DNA of 64,000 nucleotides from an uncultured Bacteroides sp. (GTDB lineage: Bacteria; Bacteroidota; Bacteroidia; Bacteroidales; Bacteroidaceae), in contig USLU01000016.1 of assembly GCA_900555635.1 (NCBI GenBank), positions 35,237 to 99,236 on the forward strand, read 5' to 3'. Position numbers and translations under genes: made by a program. The notes under the pieces were generated by a model. The model was not told where the DNA came from. It ran no database searches and worked only from the letters and a program-made list of their open reading frames with translations. Within the stretch, counting starts at the first letter, position 1. Each line of letters starts with the position of its first letter. Shown piece after piece: positions 38,665 through 47,455 of the stretch.

Positions 38665-39483
38665 ATGGCTGACGACTCATTATTTTTGATTGACATAGAT
38701 AAGATACTCCGGGAAAAAGCTCCGAAGTACTTTAAGTATATCCCTAAATTCGTCGTCTCCTACCTGAAACGGATTGTTCATCAGGAGGAGCTGAATGTCT
38801 TCTTACGGGATTCGAAAGATAAAGTAGGGGTAGACTTCCTAAAAGCATGCCTTGAATTCCTTGACGCCAAGATAGTGGTGAAAGGAGAAGAAAATCTTCC
38901 TAAAGAAGGTTTGTGTACTTTTGTATCCAATCATCCCTTGGGTGGACAAGACGGGGTGGCGTTGGGGTATGTACTAGGTTCCTTTTATAATGGTAAGGTG
39001 AAATACATGGTCAATGACTTGTTAATGAACCTCCATGGACTGGCACCGCTCTGCATCCCGATAAATAAAACAGGCAAGCAAGCTAAGGATTTTCCCCGAA
39101 TGGTGGAAGCCGGTTTTGCCTCGGACAACCAACTGATTATGTTCCCCGCAGGATTGTGTTCCCGCCGTCAGAATGGAGTGATCCGTGACCTGGATTGGAA
39201 GAAGACATTTATAGTGAAAAGTGTGGAGTCCCACCGTGATGTTGTGCCTATTCACTTTGAAGGGCGGAACTCTGATTTCTTTTATAACTTAGCGAATATC
39301 TGTAAGGCATTAGGCATTAAGTTTAATATCGCCATGCTTTATCTGGCAGATGAAATGCTGAAGAATCGTCATAAGACGTTTACCATCACTATTGGAAAGC
39401 CTATTCCATGGCAGACTTTCGATAAGTCGAAAACACCTGCACAGTGGGCACAATATGTGAAGGATATCGTATATAAACTGTAG
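38665..39483 (+). CDS. glsA: GlsA-like O-acyltransferase for glycine lipids
   Basis: 272 aa from ATG 38665. A PlsC-type acyltransferase: acceptor motif SNHPLGGQDGVALGYVLG (His and Asp spaced wider than the usual HX4D), then NDLLMNLHGLAPLCIPINKT and FPAGLCSRRQNGVIRDLDWK. In B. thetaiotaomicron the neighbouring pair glsA/glsB makes mono- and di-acyl glycine lipids; GlsA adds the O-linked acyl chain. The gene order (glsA then a GNAT gene, 42 bp apart) matches that operon. Confidence 0.8.
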   Translation: MADDSLFLIDIDKILREKAPKYFKYIPKFVVSYLKRIVHQEELNVFLRDSKDKVGVDFLKACLEFLDAKIVVKGEENLPKEGLCTFVSNHPLGGQDGVALGYVLGSFYNGKVKYMVNDLLMNLHGLAPLCIPINKTGKQAKDFPRMVEAGFASDNQLIMFPAGLCSRRQNGVIRDLDWKKTFIVKSVESHRDVVPIHFEGRNSDFFYNLANICKALGIKFNIAMLYLADEMLKNRHKTFTITIGKPIPWQTFDKSKTPAQWAQYVKDIVYKL

Positions 39484-39525
39484 AAATACCGTATATAATT
39501 AAAGAAGAACTACTAACAGAAAAAT

Positions 39526-40503
39526 ATGGAAGATATTATTGCACCGATAAGCAAAGAATTGCTGAAAGCGGAGTTAACTGAGGAGAAGCGTTTGCGTATG
39601 ACTAACAGAAGTCATAACCAAATATATATTGTTACTGCTCAGGACTCTCCGAATACGATGAAAGAGATCGGACGTTTGCGTGAAATAGCATTCCGTGCCG
39701 CAGGAGGAGGGACAGGCAAGTCGATGGATATCGATGAATATGATATCATGGATAATCCGTACAAGCAGTTAATAGTCTGGAATCCGGAAGCTGAAGAAAT
39801 TCTCGGCGGTTACCGTTATATATTAGGTACTGACGTTCAGTATGATGAACATTGTGCACCTGTGCTTGCTACTGCACACATGTTTAATTTTTCACCGACG
39901 TTCTTGAATGAGTACCTTCCTACTACCATTGAACTGGGCCGCTCATTCGTAACTCTTGAATATCAATCAACCCGCTCGGATAGCAAAGGTCTGTTTGCCC
40001 TTGATAATTTGTGGGACGGACTGGGTGCATTGACAGTGGTTATGCCGAATGTGAAGTACTTCTTTGGCAAAGTAACCATGTATCCCAGCTATCATCGCCA
40101 GGGACGTGACATGATTCTTTATTTCTTGAAGAAGCATTTTGGCGACAAGGATAACTTGATTACTCCGATGAAACCGTTGATTTTGGAATCAGATGAGAAG
40201 GATTTGGCAGCTTTATTCTGTAAGGACACGTTCAAGGAAGATTATAAGATATTGAATTGCGAAATCCGTAAGTTGGGTTATAACATACCTCCATTAGTAA
40301 ATGCTTATATGAGCCTTAGTCCGACTATGCGCATGTTTGGCACAGCCATCAACTATGGTTTCGGTGATGTAGAAGAAACCGGTATTCTGATAGCTGTGGA
40401 TGAGATTCTTGCCGATAAGCGCATCCGCCATATAGAGTCGTTCATTGAGAGCGAACCCGATGCGTGTAAGATTACATCGGGAGCGAATAAAATCATTGTT
40501 TAG
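39526..40503 (+). CDS. glsB: GlsB-like N-acyltransferase for glycine lipids
   Basis: 325 aa, GNAT fold similar to OlsB-type N-acyltransferases: IGRLREIAFRAAGGGTGKSM, YKQLIVWNPEAEEILGGYRY, ELGRSFVTLEYQSTRSDSKG, FFGKVTMYPSYHRQGRDMIL. It would transfer a 3-hydroxy fatty acyl group to glycine, the first step of glycine lipid synthesis, with GlsA finishing. It is also annotated in genomes as a hemolysin-like protein. Its stop abuts the dgt stop on the other strand. Confidence 0.8.
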   Translation: MEDIIAPISKELLKAELTEEKRLRMTNRSHNQIYIVTAQDSPNTMKEIGRLREIAFRAAGGGTGKSMDIDEYDIMDNPYKQLIVWNPEAEEILGGYRYILGTDVQYDEHCAPVLATAHMFNFSPTFLNEYLPTTIELGRSFVTLEYQSTRSDSKGLFALDNLWDGLGALTVVMPNVKYFFGKVTMYPSYHRQGRDMILYFLKKHFGDKDNLITPMKPLILESDEKDLAALFCKDTFKEDYKILNCEIRKLGYNIPPLVNAYMSLSPTMRMFGTAINYGFGDVEETGILIAVDEILADKRIRHIESFIESEPDACKITSGANKIIV

Positions 40504-41850
40504 TTAAGAGATTTCTGGCAGACTGTTACCGTTTATTTTTCGGTATAAATCGAGCGCAAATACATCCGTCATGCCGGAAATATAATCCAATACCGCCTGT
40601 ATTCTTTCATAGAGTGCAGGCGCTTTTATATTATACTGATTGGAAACCCGGTTAATAAGCAGTTGCGAATAAGCTTTCTCAGGAGAACGGACAGCATCTA
40701 TCATTAACTCCAATAATGTGCTGATGATGCGGAAACCGGCAAGCTCTATATCTAATACATCTCTTGAGCGATAGATCTTTTCCATCGATACGGCGGCACA
40801 ATGGCTATAGGCATCGGCAGGCTTCTCGGATATGTTTTTGATGAGGCTTCCTTCAAATTCTCCGTTCAGTATTTTCTCTTCATTGTTCAGGAAGGCTTGG
40901 GTACACTCGCGAATAAGCAGGCCTATAACCGAAGAGCGAAGATAAGCTATTTGTTCGTTGGTGTCGCTGACTATATTCAGGGTACGCAAAATGTGATCTT
41001 TACGTTCATCAGAGAAGTAGGAGAGTAATAAGTCCTGCGTATCCTGCTTGGTAAGAATTTTTAGCTTGTGGGCATCTTCAATATCCATCATCTGATAACA
41101 AATATCATCTGCTGCCTCTACAAGATAAACTAATGGATGACGGGCATATTTTAACGGCGAATCATTTAGCTTTTTCATTCCTAATTCATCTGCAACGCGA
41201 CGGAAACTTTCTTCTTCTGTAGTAAAGAAACCGAATTTGGATTTCTTACCTGCCAAACTCGATGAAAAGGGATATTTTACAATACTGGCAAGCGTGGAGT
41301 AGGTAAGTACGAATCCGCCTTTACGCCTTCCTTCAAATTGGTGTGTGAGGAGGCGGAAGGCATTTGCATTTCCTTCGAAATGTGTCAGGTCTTCCCATTG
41401 GGCGGGAGTCAGTTGTTCGCCATTGGGCTGCTTCTCTTGTAATGACATTCCTTTCCCTTCGGAGAAGAAAGTAGAAATGGCACGTTCTCCCGAATGTCCG
41501 AAAGGCGGATTTCCTAAGTCGTGTGCAAGGCAAGCGGCAGAGACGATAGAGCCTATTTCAGCCAGGAAAGAATCTTGCAATTCAGGATGGCGGAGCAGCA
41601 ATCCTTTGGAAACATCGTTACCCAATGAACGCCCTACACAGGATACTTCAAGGCTATGAGTCAACCTGTTGTGTACAAATATACTTCCCGGAAGCGGAAA
41701 CACTTGTGTCTTGTTTTGCAAACGTCGGAAAGGAGCAGAGAAGACCAGACGGTCATAATCCCGTTGAAATTCAGATCGGTTTTCGATACGTTCTTCATGA
41801 AACTCTTCCAGTCCGAAACGTTTGGCAGATATAAGGGTATTCCAATTCAT
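40504..41850 (-). CDS. dgt: Deoxyguanosinetriphosphate triphosphohydrolase
   Basis: 448 aa HD-domain enzyme: RNRLTHSLEVSCVGRSLG (first His), AACLAHDLGNPPFGHSGERA (the HD pair), LVYLVEAADDICYQMMDIED (Asp). Splits dGTP into deoxyguanosine and tripolyphosphate, adjusting dNTP pools and hindering phage replication. Length and motifs are those of Dgt type 2 in Bacteroidetes. Divergent from dut, which also acts on dNTPs, across a 225-bp A/T-rich gap. Confidence 0.9.
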   Translation of the reverse strand: MNWNTLISAKRFGLEEFHEERIENRSEFQRDYDRLVFSAPFRRLQNKTQVFPLPGSIFVHNRLTHSLEVSCVGRSLGNDVSKGLLLRHPELQDSFLAEIGSIVSAACLAHDLGNPPFGHSGERAISTFFSEGKGMSLQEKQPNGEQLTPAQWEDLTHFEGNANAFRLLTHQFEGRRKGGFVLTYSTLASIVKYPFSSSLAGKKSKFGFFTTEEESFRRVADELGMKKLNDSPLKYARHPLVYLVEAADDICYQMMDIEDAHKLKILTKQDTQDLLLSYFSDERKDHILRTLNIVSDTNEQIAYLRSSVIGLLIRECTQAFLNNEEKILNGEFEGSLIKNISEKPADAYSHCAAVSMEKIYRSRDVLDIELAGFRIISTLLELMIDAVRSPEKAYSQLLINRVSNQYNIKAPALYERIQAVLDYISGMTDVFALDLYRKINGNSLPEIS

Positions 41851-42075
41851 GGCGATAATTACATATTACAAATTATTAATTACAAATTACAAACAGGGGG
41901 ATGGCAGACAAAAGTGCTAAAAATAGGGTGTACTGCGTCCTTTGTTATAATTTAACTGCAAATGTATCACTATTTTGTATAAAAAGCCGTACTTTCGTCC
42001 ATTTAAAAGAATAACAGTTCGACTTTTAGAGTCGGGCAGCCTGTAATTTATAATTCGTAATTTGTAATTATTATC
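41851..42075. other. Divergent dgt-dut intergenic region
   Basis: A/T-rich with near-repeats attacatattacaaattattaattacaaattacaaac (about 41869-41900) and an inverted related piece gtaatttataattcgtaatttgtaatta (about 42043-42069). The two may pair. A -7-like element for dut is not clear. Confidence 0.4.
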
Positions 42076-42510
42076 ATGTTAAACGTACAAATCATTAATA
42101 AATCAAAACATGCGCTTCCTGCGTATGCCACAGAACTATCTGCCGGTATGGATATTCGTGCTAATCTTTCGGAACCGATTTCTTTGGCTCCCATGGCACG
42201 TTGTTTGGTACCTACAGGATTGTATATAGCCTTGCCTGCCGGATTTGAAGCGCAGATTCGCCCACGTAGCGGATTAGCAATCAAGAAAGGAATAACGGTG
42301 TTGAATTCTCCCGGAACGATTGATGCGGATTACCGTGGAGAAATCTGTATCATCCTGGTCAACCTCTCTACCGAAACATTTGTTATAGAAGATGGAGAAC
42401 GTATTGCCCAAATGGTGATAGCACGCCATGAACAGATTGAATGGAAAACTGTAGAGATGCTTGACGAAACCGAACGCGGTGCCGGCGGCTTTGGACATAC
42501 GGGAGTATAA
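42076..42510 (+). CDS. dut: dUTPase
   Basis: 144 aa with the five dUTPase motifs: [13 protein letters not shown] (I), [11 protein letters not shown] (II), [20 protein letters not shown] (III), [10 protein letters not shown] (IV) and [11 protein letters not shown] (V, with H where S is common). Converts dUTP to dUMP and PPi, keeping uracil from DNA. Family-typical trimeric size. Confidence 0.95.
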   Translation: MLNVQIINKSKHALPAYATELSAGMDIRANLSEPISLAPMARCLVPTGLYIALPAGFEAQIRPRSGLAIKKGITVLNSPGTIDADYRGEICIILVNLSTETFVIEDGERIAQMVIARHEQIEWKTVEMLDETERGAGGFGHTGV

Positions 42511-42525
42511 TTAATTGGAGATTCA

Positions 42526-44310
42526 ATGGAAAATATGAAGGATAAGATTGTAGGTTTGTTGTTGTTCGGTGTCTTGTTTGTCTCTTGTGGTACAGCTCGT
42601 CAGAAAGCGTATACCCGTCCGGAGGCAGCAGTTAGCGTTTTAGATACCCTTACATCCGAGCAACAACGTAAATACAACTATTTCTATCTGGAGGCAGTTA
42701 GGCAGAAGACGAAGAAAGATTATGGCACTGCTTTCAATATGCTGCAACATTGCCTTACCATCAATCCGAATGCTTCGTCTGCTTTGTATGAGATGGCACA
42801 ATACTATATTTATCTTAAACAAATTCCGCAGGGCATAGCCGCCATGGAGAAAGCAGTGCAGAATGATCCGGATAACTTCTGGTATAGCCAGGGATTGGCA
42901 AATCTTTATTTGCAACAGAATGAGCTGGAGAAAGCAATTCCCCTGTTAGAAGGAATGGCTACCCGTTTTTCCGGCAAAATGGACCCGCTTTACAACCTGC
43001 TGGAGATTTATAACCGTCAGGAAGAATATGATAAGGTAATCACAGTCTTGAATAAACTGGAAGACCGTATGGGTAAGAATGAGCAGTTGAGTATGGAGAA
43101 ATTCCGTATTTACCTGCAAAAGAAAGACAATAAAAGTGCCTTCCGCGAAATAGAGAGTTTGGTTGCCGAATATCCTATGGATACCCGCTATCAGGTGGTG
43201 TTGGGAGATGTTTATATGCAGAACGGTAAAAAAGAAGAAGCCTATAATATTTATCAGAAAATATTGAAGGAAGAACCGGAAAATGCCATGGCAATGTATT
43301 CGTTGGCATCTTATTATGATCAGACCGGACAAAAAGAACTTTATCAGCAACAGTTGGATACGCTCCTGCTGAATAAGAAAGTACCTTCGGATACTAAGTT
43401 GAATGTGATGCGTCAGATTGTAGTGCAGAACGAGCAAGATGGCAAGGATAGCACACAGGTTATCAATCTGTTTAACCGTATCATGGAGCAAGATCCGGAT
43501 GATTCGCAATTGCCTATGCTGTATGCTCAATACCTTATTTCGAAAGGTATGAACAAAGAATCCCTTCCGGTGCTGAGACAAGTGTTGGAGATTGATCCGA
43601 CTAATACGGCAGCACGTATGATGTTGCTGGGTGAAGCGGTGCGTAAGGAAGATTATCAAGATGTGATGCGCTTATGTGAAACAGGTGTGGAAGCTAATCC
43701 TGATATGTTGGAGTTCTACTTCTACTTGGCTATTGCTTATAATCAGGCAGAACGGACAGACGATGCCCTTGCCATCTGCCGGAAGGCGCTGGAGCACATA
43801 AAGGAAGATAGTAAGAAGGAAGTCATCTCCGATTTTTATGCAATTATCGGTGATGCCTACCATACTAAAAAACAACATTCGGAAGCATACGCCGCTTATG
43901 ATTCGGCATTGGTATATAATCCGAATAATATCGGTGCTTTGAATAATTATGCTTATTACCTTTCTGTAGAACGCCGTGATTTGGACAAGGCGGAAGAAAT
44001 GAGCTATAAGACAGTGAAGGCGGAGCCGAAGAATGGCACTTATTTGGATACATACGCTTGGATCTTGTTTGAAAAAGGTAACTATGCCGAAGCGCGCCTT
44101 TACATAGACGACGCCATGAAAACCGATGAAGGTGCAAAGAGTGATACCGTTGTAGAACATTGTGGAGATATCTATTACATGACAGGCGATGTGGACGGTG
44201 CACTGAAATACTGGGAGCGAGCTTTGGAAATGGGCAGTAAGTCTAAAACTTTGAAACAGAAAATAGCAAAAAAGAAATATATAGCTGATGAAACTAAAAC
44301 TACTGAATAA
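42526..44310 (+). CDS. TPR-repeat lipoprotein
   Basis: 594 aa. Signal with lipobox (GLLLFGVLFVSCGTARQ), then TPR-type repeats along the whole length (for example NYFYLEAVRQKTKKDYGTAF, SSALYEMAQYYIYLKQIPQG, FWYSQGLANLYLQQNELEKA, ALVYNPNNIGALNNYAYYLS). Lies in a cluster dut-TPR-DUF4292-envC conserved in Bacteroides; overlaps the next gene by 23 bp. Likely an envelope-assembly scaffold. Molecular partner unknown. Confidence 0.85.
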   Translation: MENMKDKIVGLLLFGVLFVSCGTARQKAYTRPEAAVSVLDTLTSEQQRKYNYFYLEAVRQKTKKDYGTAFNMLQHCLTINPNASSALYEMAQYYIYLKQIPQGIAAMEKAVQNDPDNFWYSQGLANLYLQQNELEKAIPLLEGMATRFSGKMDPLYNLLEIYNRQEEYDKVITVLNKLEDRMGKNEQLSMEKFRIYLQKKDNKSAFREIESLVAEYPMDTRYQVVLGDVYMQNGKKEEAYNIYQKILKEEPENAMAMYSLASYYDQTGQKELYQQQLDTLLLNKKVPSDTKLNVMRQIVVQNEQDGKDSTQVINLFNRIMEQDPDDSQLPMLYAQYLISKGMNKESLPVLRQVLEIDPTNTAARMMLLGEAVRKEDYQDVMRLCETGVEANPDMLEFYFYLAIAYNQAERTDDALAICRKALEHIKEDSKKEVISDFYAIIGDAYHTKKQHSEAYAAYDSALVYNPNNIGALNNYAYYLSVERRDLDKAEEMSYKTVKAEPKNGTYLDTYAWILFEKGNYAEARLYIDDAMKTDEGAKSDTVVEHCGDIYYMTGDVDGALKYWERALEMGSKSKTLKQKIAKKKYIADETKTTE

Positions 44311-44899
44311 TAGTGTTATAAAGACATTCCGTTTTTTGTCTTTCATGCTTCTGATTATTGTGGGGCTTTCGGGTTGTAAGACTCCCCGGCAGACAAGCTC
44401 TTCCTTGCTAAAGGATTCTGATTATCTTTCTTCAAAAGTTCAGTTGACTATTCCCCACAAGGACGCCGTTTTTACAGTGAATGGTACGATGAAGCTCAAA
44501 AGTGGCGAGCGTATGCAGCTTTCTTTCCTCATGCCGATTCTTCGTTCTGAAGTTGCCCGCATAGAAATCACACCGGATGAAATCTTATTGGTAGACCGTA
44601 TGGGAAAGCGTTATGTGCAGGCCACTCGTAAGGAACTGAAGAATGTACTGCCAAAGAAGTTTGATTTCGCACACTTGGAAAAGTTACTTTATGCAGCCGC
44701 CAGACCTAATGGAAAGAAAATTCTGACTGCAACCGAACTGGGTATTCCTTCTATGGAAAAGGGACAAATAGAGTTTTCCAACTTTTCGGATAAAGCGTTC
44801 TCTATATCACCGACCGAACTTTCGGCCAGATATAGAAAGGTTGAGTTGAATGAATTGCTGGAACTTCTGATGGGCTTGCAGAAAGATAGTAACTACTGA
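44288..44899 (+). CDS. DUF4292 lipoprotein
   Basis: 203 aa. N-terminal signal and lipobox (FMLLIIVGLSGCKTPRQTSS), then a LolB-like beta barrel: VQLTIPHKDAVFTVNGTMKL, GERMQLSFLMPILRSEVARI, TPDEILLVDRMGKRYVQATR. DUF4292 proteins are outer-membrane-associated in Bacteroidetes and of unknown function, perhaps lipoprotein or lipid carriers. Between the TPR protein and EnvC genes, suggesting joint action at the envelope. Confidence 0.8.
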   Translation: MKLKLLNNSVIKTFRFLSFMLLIIVGLSGCKTPRQTSSSLLKDSDYLSSKVQLTIPHKDAVFTVNGTMKLKSGERMQLSFLMPILRSEVARIEITPDEILLVDRMGKRYVQATRKELKNVLPKKFDFAHLEKLLYAAARPNGKKILTATELGIPSMEKGQIEFSNFSDKAFSISPTELSARYRKVELNELLELLMGLQKDSNY

Positions 44900-44919
44900 A
44901 TAGTTAAATAGTAAATGCA

Positions 44920-46263
44920 ATGAGACGTCTTTTTTGTATCTTGATAAGCTGTTTCTGCTTGTTGATGCCGCTTCTTGCTCAATCCAACAAATTGATAAAG
45001 GAGTTGGAAAGCAAGCGTGGGACTCTGCAAAAGCAGATTTCCGAGTCGGAAACACTCTTGATGACTACAAAGAAAGACGTTGGCAGCCAGTTGAATGGTC
45101 TTGCTGCATTGACCGGACAAATCGAAGAACGTAAACGTTACATTCTTACCATCAATAATGATGTGGAATCCATAGAGCGTGAGTTGACTTCTTTGGAACG
45201 GCAACTCACCCGCTTGCAACGCGACTTGAAAGATAAGAAACAGAAGTATGATTCGTCTGTGCAATATCTGTACAAGAACCGTTCTATTGAAGAAAAACTG
45301 ATGTTTATCTTTTCGGCAAAAAGTCTGGCACAAACGTATCGTCGCTTGCGCTATGTGCGTGAATATGCTACTTACCAGCGTTTGCAAGGCGAAGAAGTGC
45401 TGAAAAAGCAAGAGCAGGTCAATCGTAAGAAAGCGGAGTTGCAACAAGTAAAGGCTGCTAAAGAAGGATTGTTAAAAGAGCGTGAGGCTGAAAAGGCTAA
45501 ATTGGAGGCTCAGGAGAAAGAGAAAAAGACACTTGTTGCCAGTTTGCAGAAAAAGCAGAAGGGCTTGCAAAATGAGCTTTCGAAGAAACGCCGTGAAGCC
45601 AACCAGCTCAATGCCCGCATTGATCGCCTGATTGCCGAAGAGATAGAGAAAGCCCGTAAACGTGCAGAAGAGGAAGCGCGTAGAGAACGTGAAGCGGCCG
45701 CCCGTGAAGCCGCAGCCCGTAAAAAGGCGAATGACAAAAAGGAAGAGCCGGCAACATCTACTGCTACCACTACCGCAGCAGAAAGGACAAAGACCAAAGT
45801 TGCTCCTTTGGAAACTTATTCTATGAGTCGGGATGACCGTGAATTATCCGGCAATTTCGTTAATAACCGTGGTAAATTGCCCATGCCTATTACCGGCCCC
45901 TATATCATTACCAGCCATTATGGACAATACTCGGTAGAGGGATTGCGCAATGTCAAATTAGATAACAAAGGTATTGATATCCAAGGAAAAGCAGGTGCAC
46001 AAGCCCGTGCCATATTCGACGGTAAAGTTGCCGCAGTCTTCCAGCTGAATGGATTGTTCAATATCCTCGTCCGTCACGGAAACTATATCTCCGTTTATTG
46101 TAATTTGTCTTCTGCTTCTGTTAAGCAAGGAGACAATGTAACTACCAAGCAATCACTCGGACAGATTTTCTCCGACGGATCGGATAATGGCCGTACAGTG
46201 CTGCACTTCCAATTAAGAAGGGAGAAAGAGAAACTGAACCCGGAACCGTGGCTGAACCGGTAA
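44920..46263 (+). CDS. envC: EnvC-like murein hydrolase activator (degenerate LytM)
   Basis: 447 aa. Signal peptide (MRRLFCILISCFCLLMPLLA), a long coiled coil (residues about 22-260, LEKKRGTLQKQISESETLLM-like; EEIEKARKRAEEEARREREA), and a C-terminal LytM/M23 domain. Of the zinc site the Asp of GIDIQG remains, but the first His is Asn (NKGID) and the HxH is HFQ, so it is most likely inactive as a peptidase, like EnvC, which activates amidases at the septum. The cluster supports this. Confidence 0.85.
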   Translation: MRRLFCILISCFCLLMPLLAQSNKLIKELESKRGTLQKQISESETLLMTTKKDVGSQLNGLAALTGQIEERKRYILTINNDVESIERELTSLERQLTRLQRDLKDKKQKYDSSVQYLYKNRSIEEKLMFIFSAKSLAQTYRRLRYVREYATYQRLQGEEVLKKQEQVNRKKAELQQVKAAKEGLLKEREAEKAKLEAQEKEKKTLVASLQKKQKGLQNELSKKRREANQLNARIDRLIAEEIEKARKRAEEEARREREAAAREAAARKKANDKKEEPATSTATTTAAERTKTKVAPLETYSMSRDDRELSGNFVNNRGKLPMPITGPYIITSHYGQYSVEGLRNVKLDNKGIDIQGKAGAQARAIFDGKVAAVFQLNGLFNILVRHGNYISVYCNLSSASVKQGDNVTTKQSLGQIFSDGSDNGRTVLHFQLRREKEKLNPEPWLNR

Positions 46264-46268
46264 GCCGA

Positions 46269-47342
46269 TTAATGAATAAGTTTAGCCCCATCCAAAAGCT
46301 TCAGATACATTTCTATCGCCTCTTCTATCTCTCTGATAAATATAAATTCGTCGGCAGTGTGCGACCTACTGCTTTTGCCCGGACCCATCTTCATGGAGGG
46401 GAACGGCATTAATGCCTGATCGGAGAGGGTGGGCGAACCGAAAGGAGTACGTCCCATAGCAACTGCCTTTTGTACTAGCGGATGTTCCGGTGATACATGC
46501 GAGGAACTCAATCGGAAAGACCGTGGTTTGGCTTCGCAAGTAATATGCTTTTGTATTTCGTCGAAGAGTTCTTGATTACTATAACATTCGTTGCTTCGGA
46601 TATCTACAACGAAAGTACAGCGGTCGGGGATGACGTTGTGCTGGGTACCGGCATTTATCATCGTTACGCTCATTTTTACCGGTCCTAAGAAAGGGGATTC
46701 TTTGGAGAAACGGTAGTCACGGAACCAAGCAATGTCATTTAATACCTTATATATAGCATTATCCCCTTCATTTCGGGCAGCATGTCCCGAACGACCGTAA
46801 GCAGTTACGTCCAGTACCATCAAGCCTTTCTCTGCAATGGCGGGCTGCATCTCGGTCGGCTCCCCTACAATGGCAAATTGTACAGGAGGAAGTTCCGGCA
46901 ATACACACTCTATACCACCTTTACCCGAAACTTCTTCTTCGCAAGAAGCAAGATAGATCAGGTTGTAGGCTTGTGTTGTGCGGCACAATTGCAAGAAAGT
47001 ATGCAGCAGGCTTACTACACTTGCTCCGGCATCATTACTTCCCAATCCATATAGTTTCCCGTTTTCTTCGAGAGGAGTGAACGGGTCTTTCCTCCACCCG
47101 TTTACAGGTTTAACGGTATCGATATGCGAATTCAACAGCAATGTCGGTTTCTTGAGGTCAAACATGGGACTGAGGCACCAAATATTATTACCTTTTCGTC
47201 CGGTAGTCATACCTTGCATCTCGATGTAATTCTGCAAATAATCAGCCGCTTTTTCTTCGTCACGGCTTAGAGAAGGAATAGAAATGAGTGATTTCAACAG
47301 GCCTGTAGCTTCAGAAACTAAGGTGGGCATATCGTATATCAT
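46269..47342 (-). CDS. M20 family deacylase (ArgE-like)
   Basis: 357 aa. Metal-binding motifs LLNSHIDTVKPVNGW, YGLGSNDAGASVVS, ASCEEEVSGKGGIE and AIVGEPTEMQPAIAEKGLMV, a dimerisation domain with RSGHAARNEGDNA, and the end SHTADEFIFIREIEEAIEMY. Fits ArgE/DapE-type deacylases. Bacteroides use succinylated arginine intermediates (N-succinylornithine and N-succinylcitrulline), and this is a candidate for the desuccinylase, but the substrate is not set by sequence. Start at 47342 or 47330. Confidence 0.8.
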   Translation of the reverse strand: MIYDMPTLVSEATGLLKSLISIPSLSRDEEKAADYLQNYIEMQGMTTGRKGNNIWCLSPMFDLKKPTLLLNSHIDTVKPVNGWRKDPFTPLEENGKLYGLGSNDAGASVVSLLHTFLQLCRTTQAYNLIYLASCEEEVSGKGGIECVLPELPPVQFAIVGEPTEMQPAIAEKGLMVLDVTAYGRSGHAARNEGDNAIYKVLNDIAWFRDYRFSKESPFLGPVKMSVTMINAGTQHNVIPDRCTFVVDIRSNECYSNQELFDEIQKHITCEAKPRSFRLSSSHVSPEHPLVQKAVAMGRTPFGSPTLSDQALMPFPSMKMGPGKSSRSHTADEFIFIREIEEAIEMYLKLLDGAKLIH

Positions 47343-47421
47343 GATTGGAAGTTTATTGATTATTAAGTTGCAAACTTACGGATAAATCTTGAAAAATGCA
47401 GATAGTTTCAAATAAAACTAA

Positions 47422-47429
47422 TACCTTTG
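47422..47429 (+). promoter_or_regulatory. -7 box for the acyl-CoA synthetase gene
   Basis: TACCTTTG fits TAnnTTTG and implies a start near 47436; it supports ATG 47456 as the coding start. Confidence 0.5.
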
Positions 47430-47455
47430 CGCGTTATTTACTAATTCATAACGTT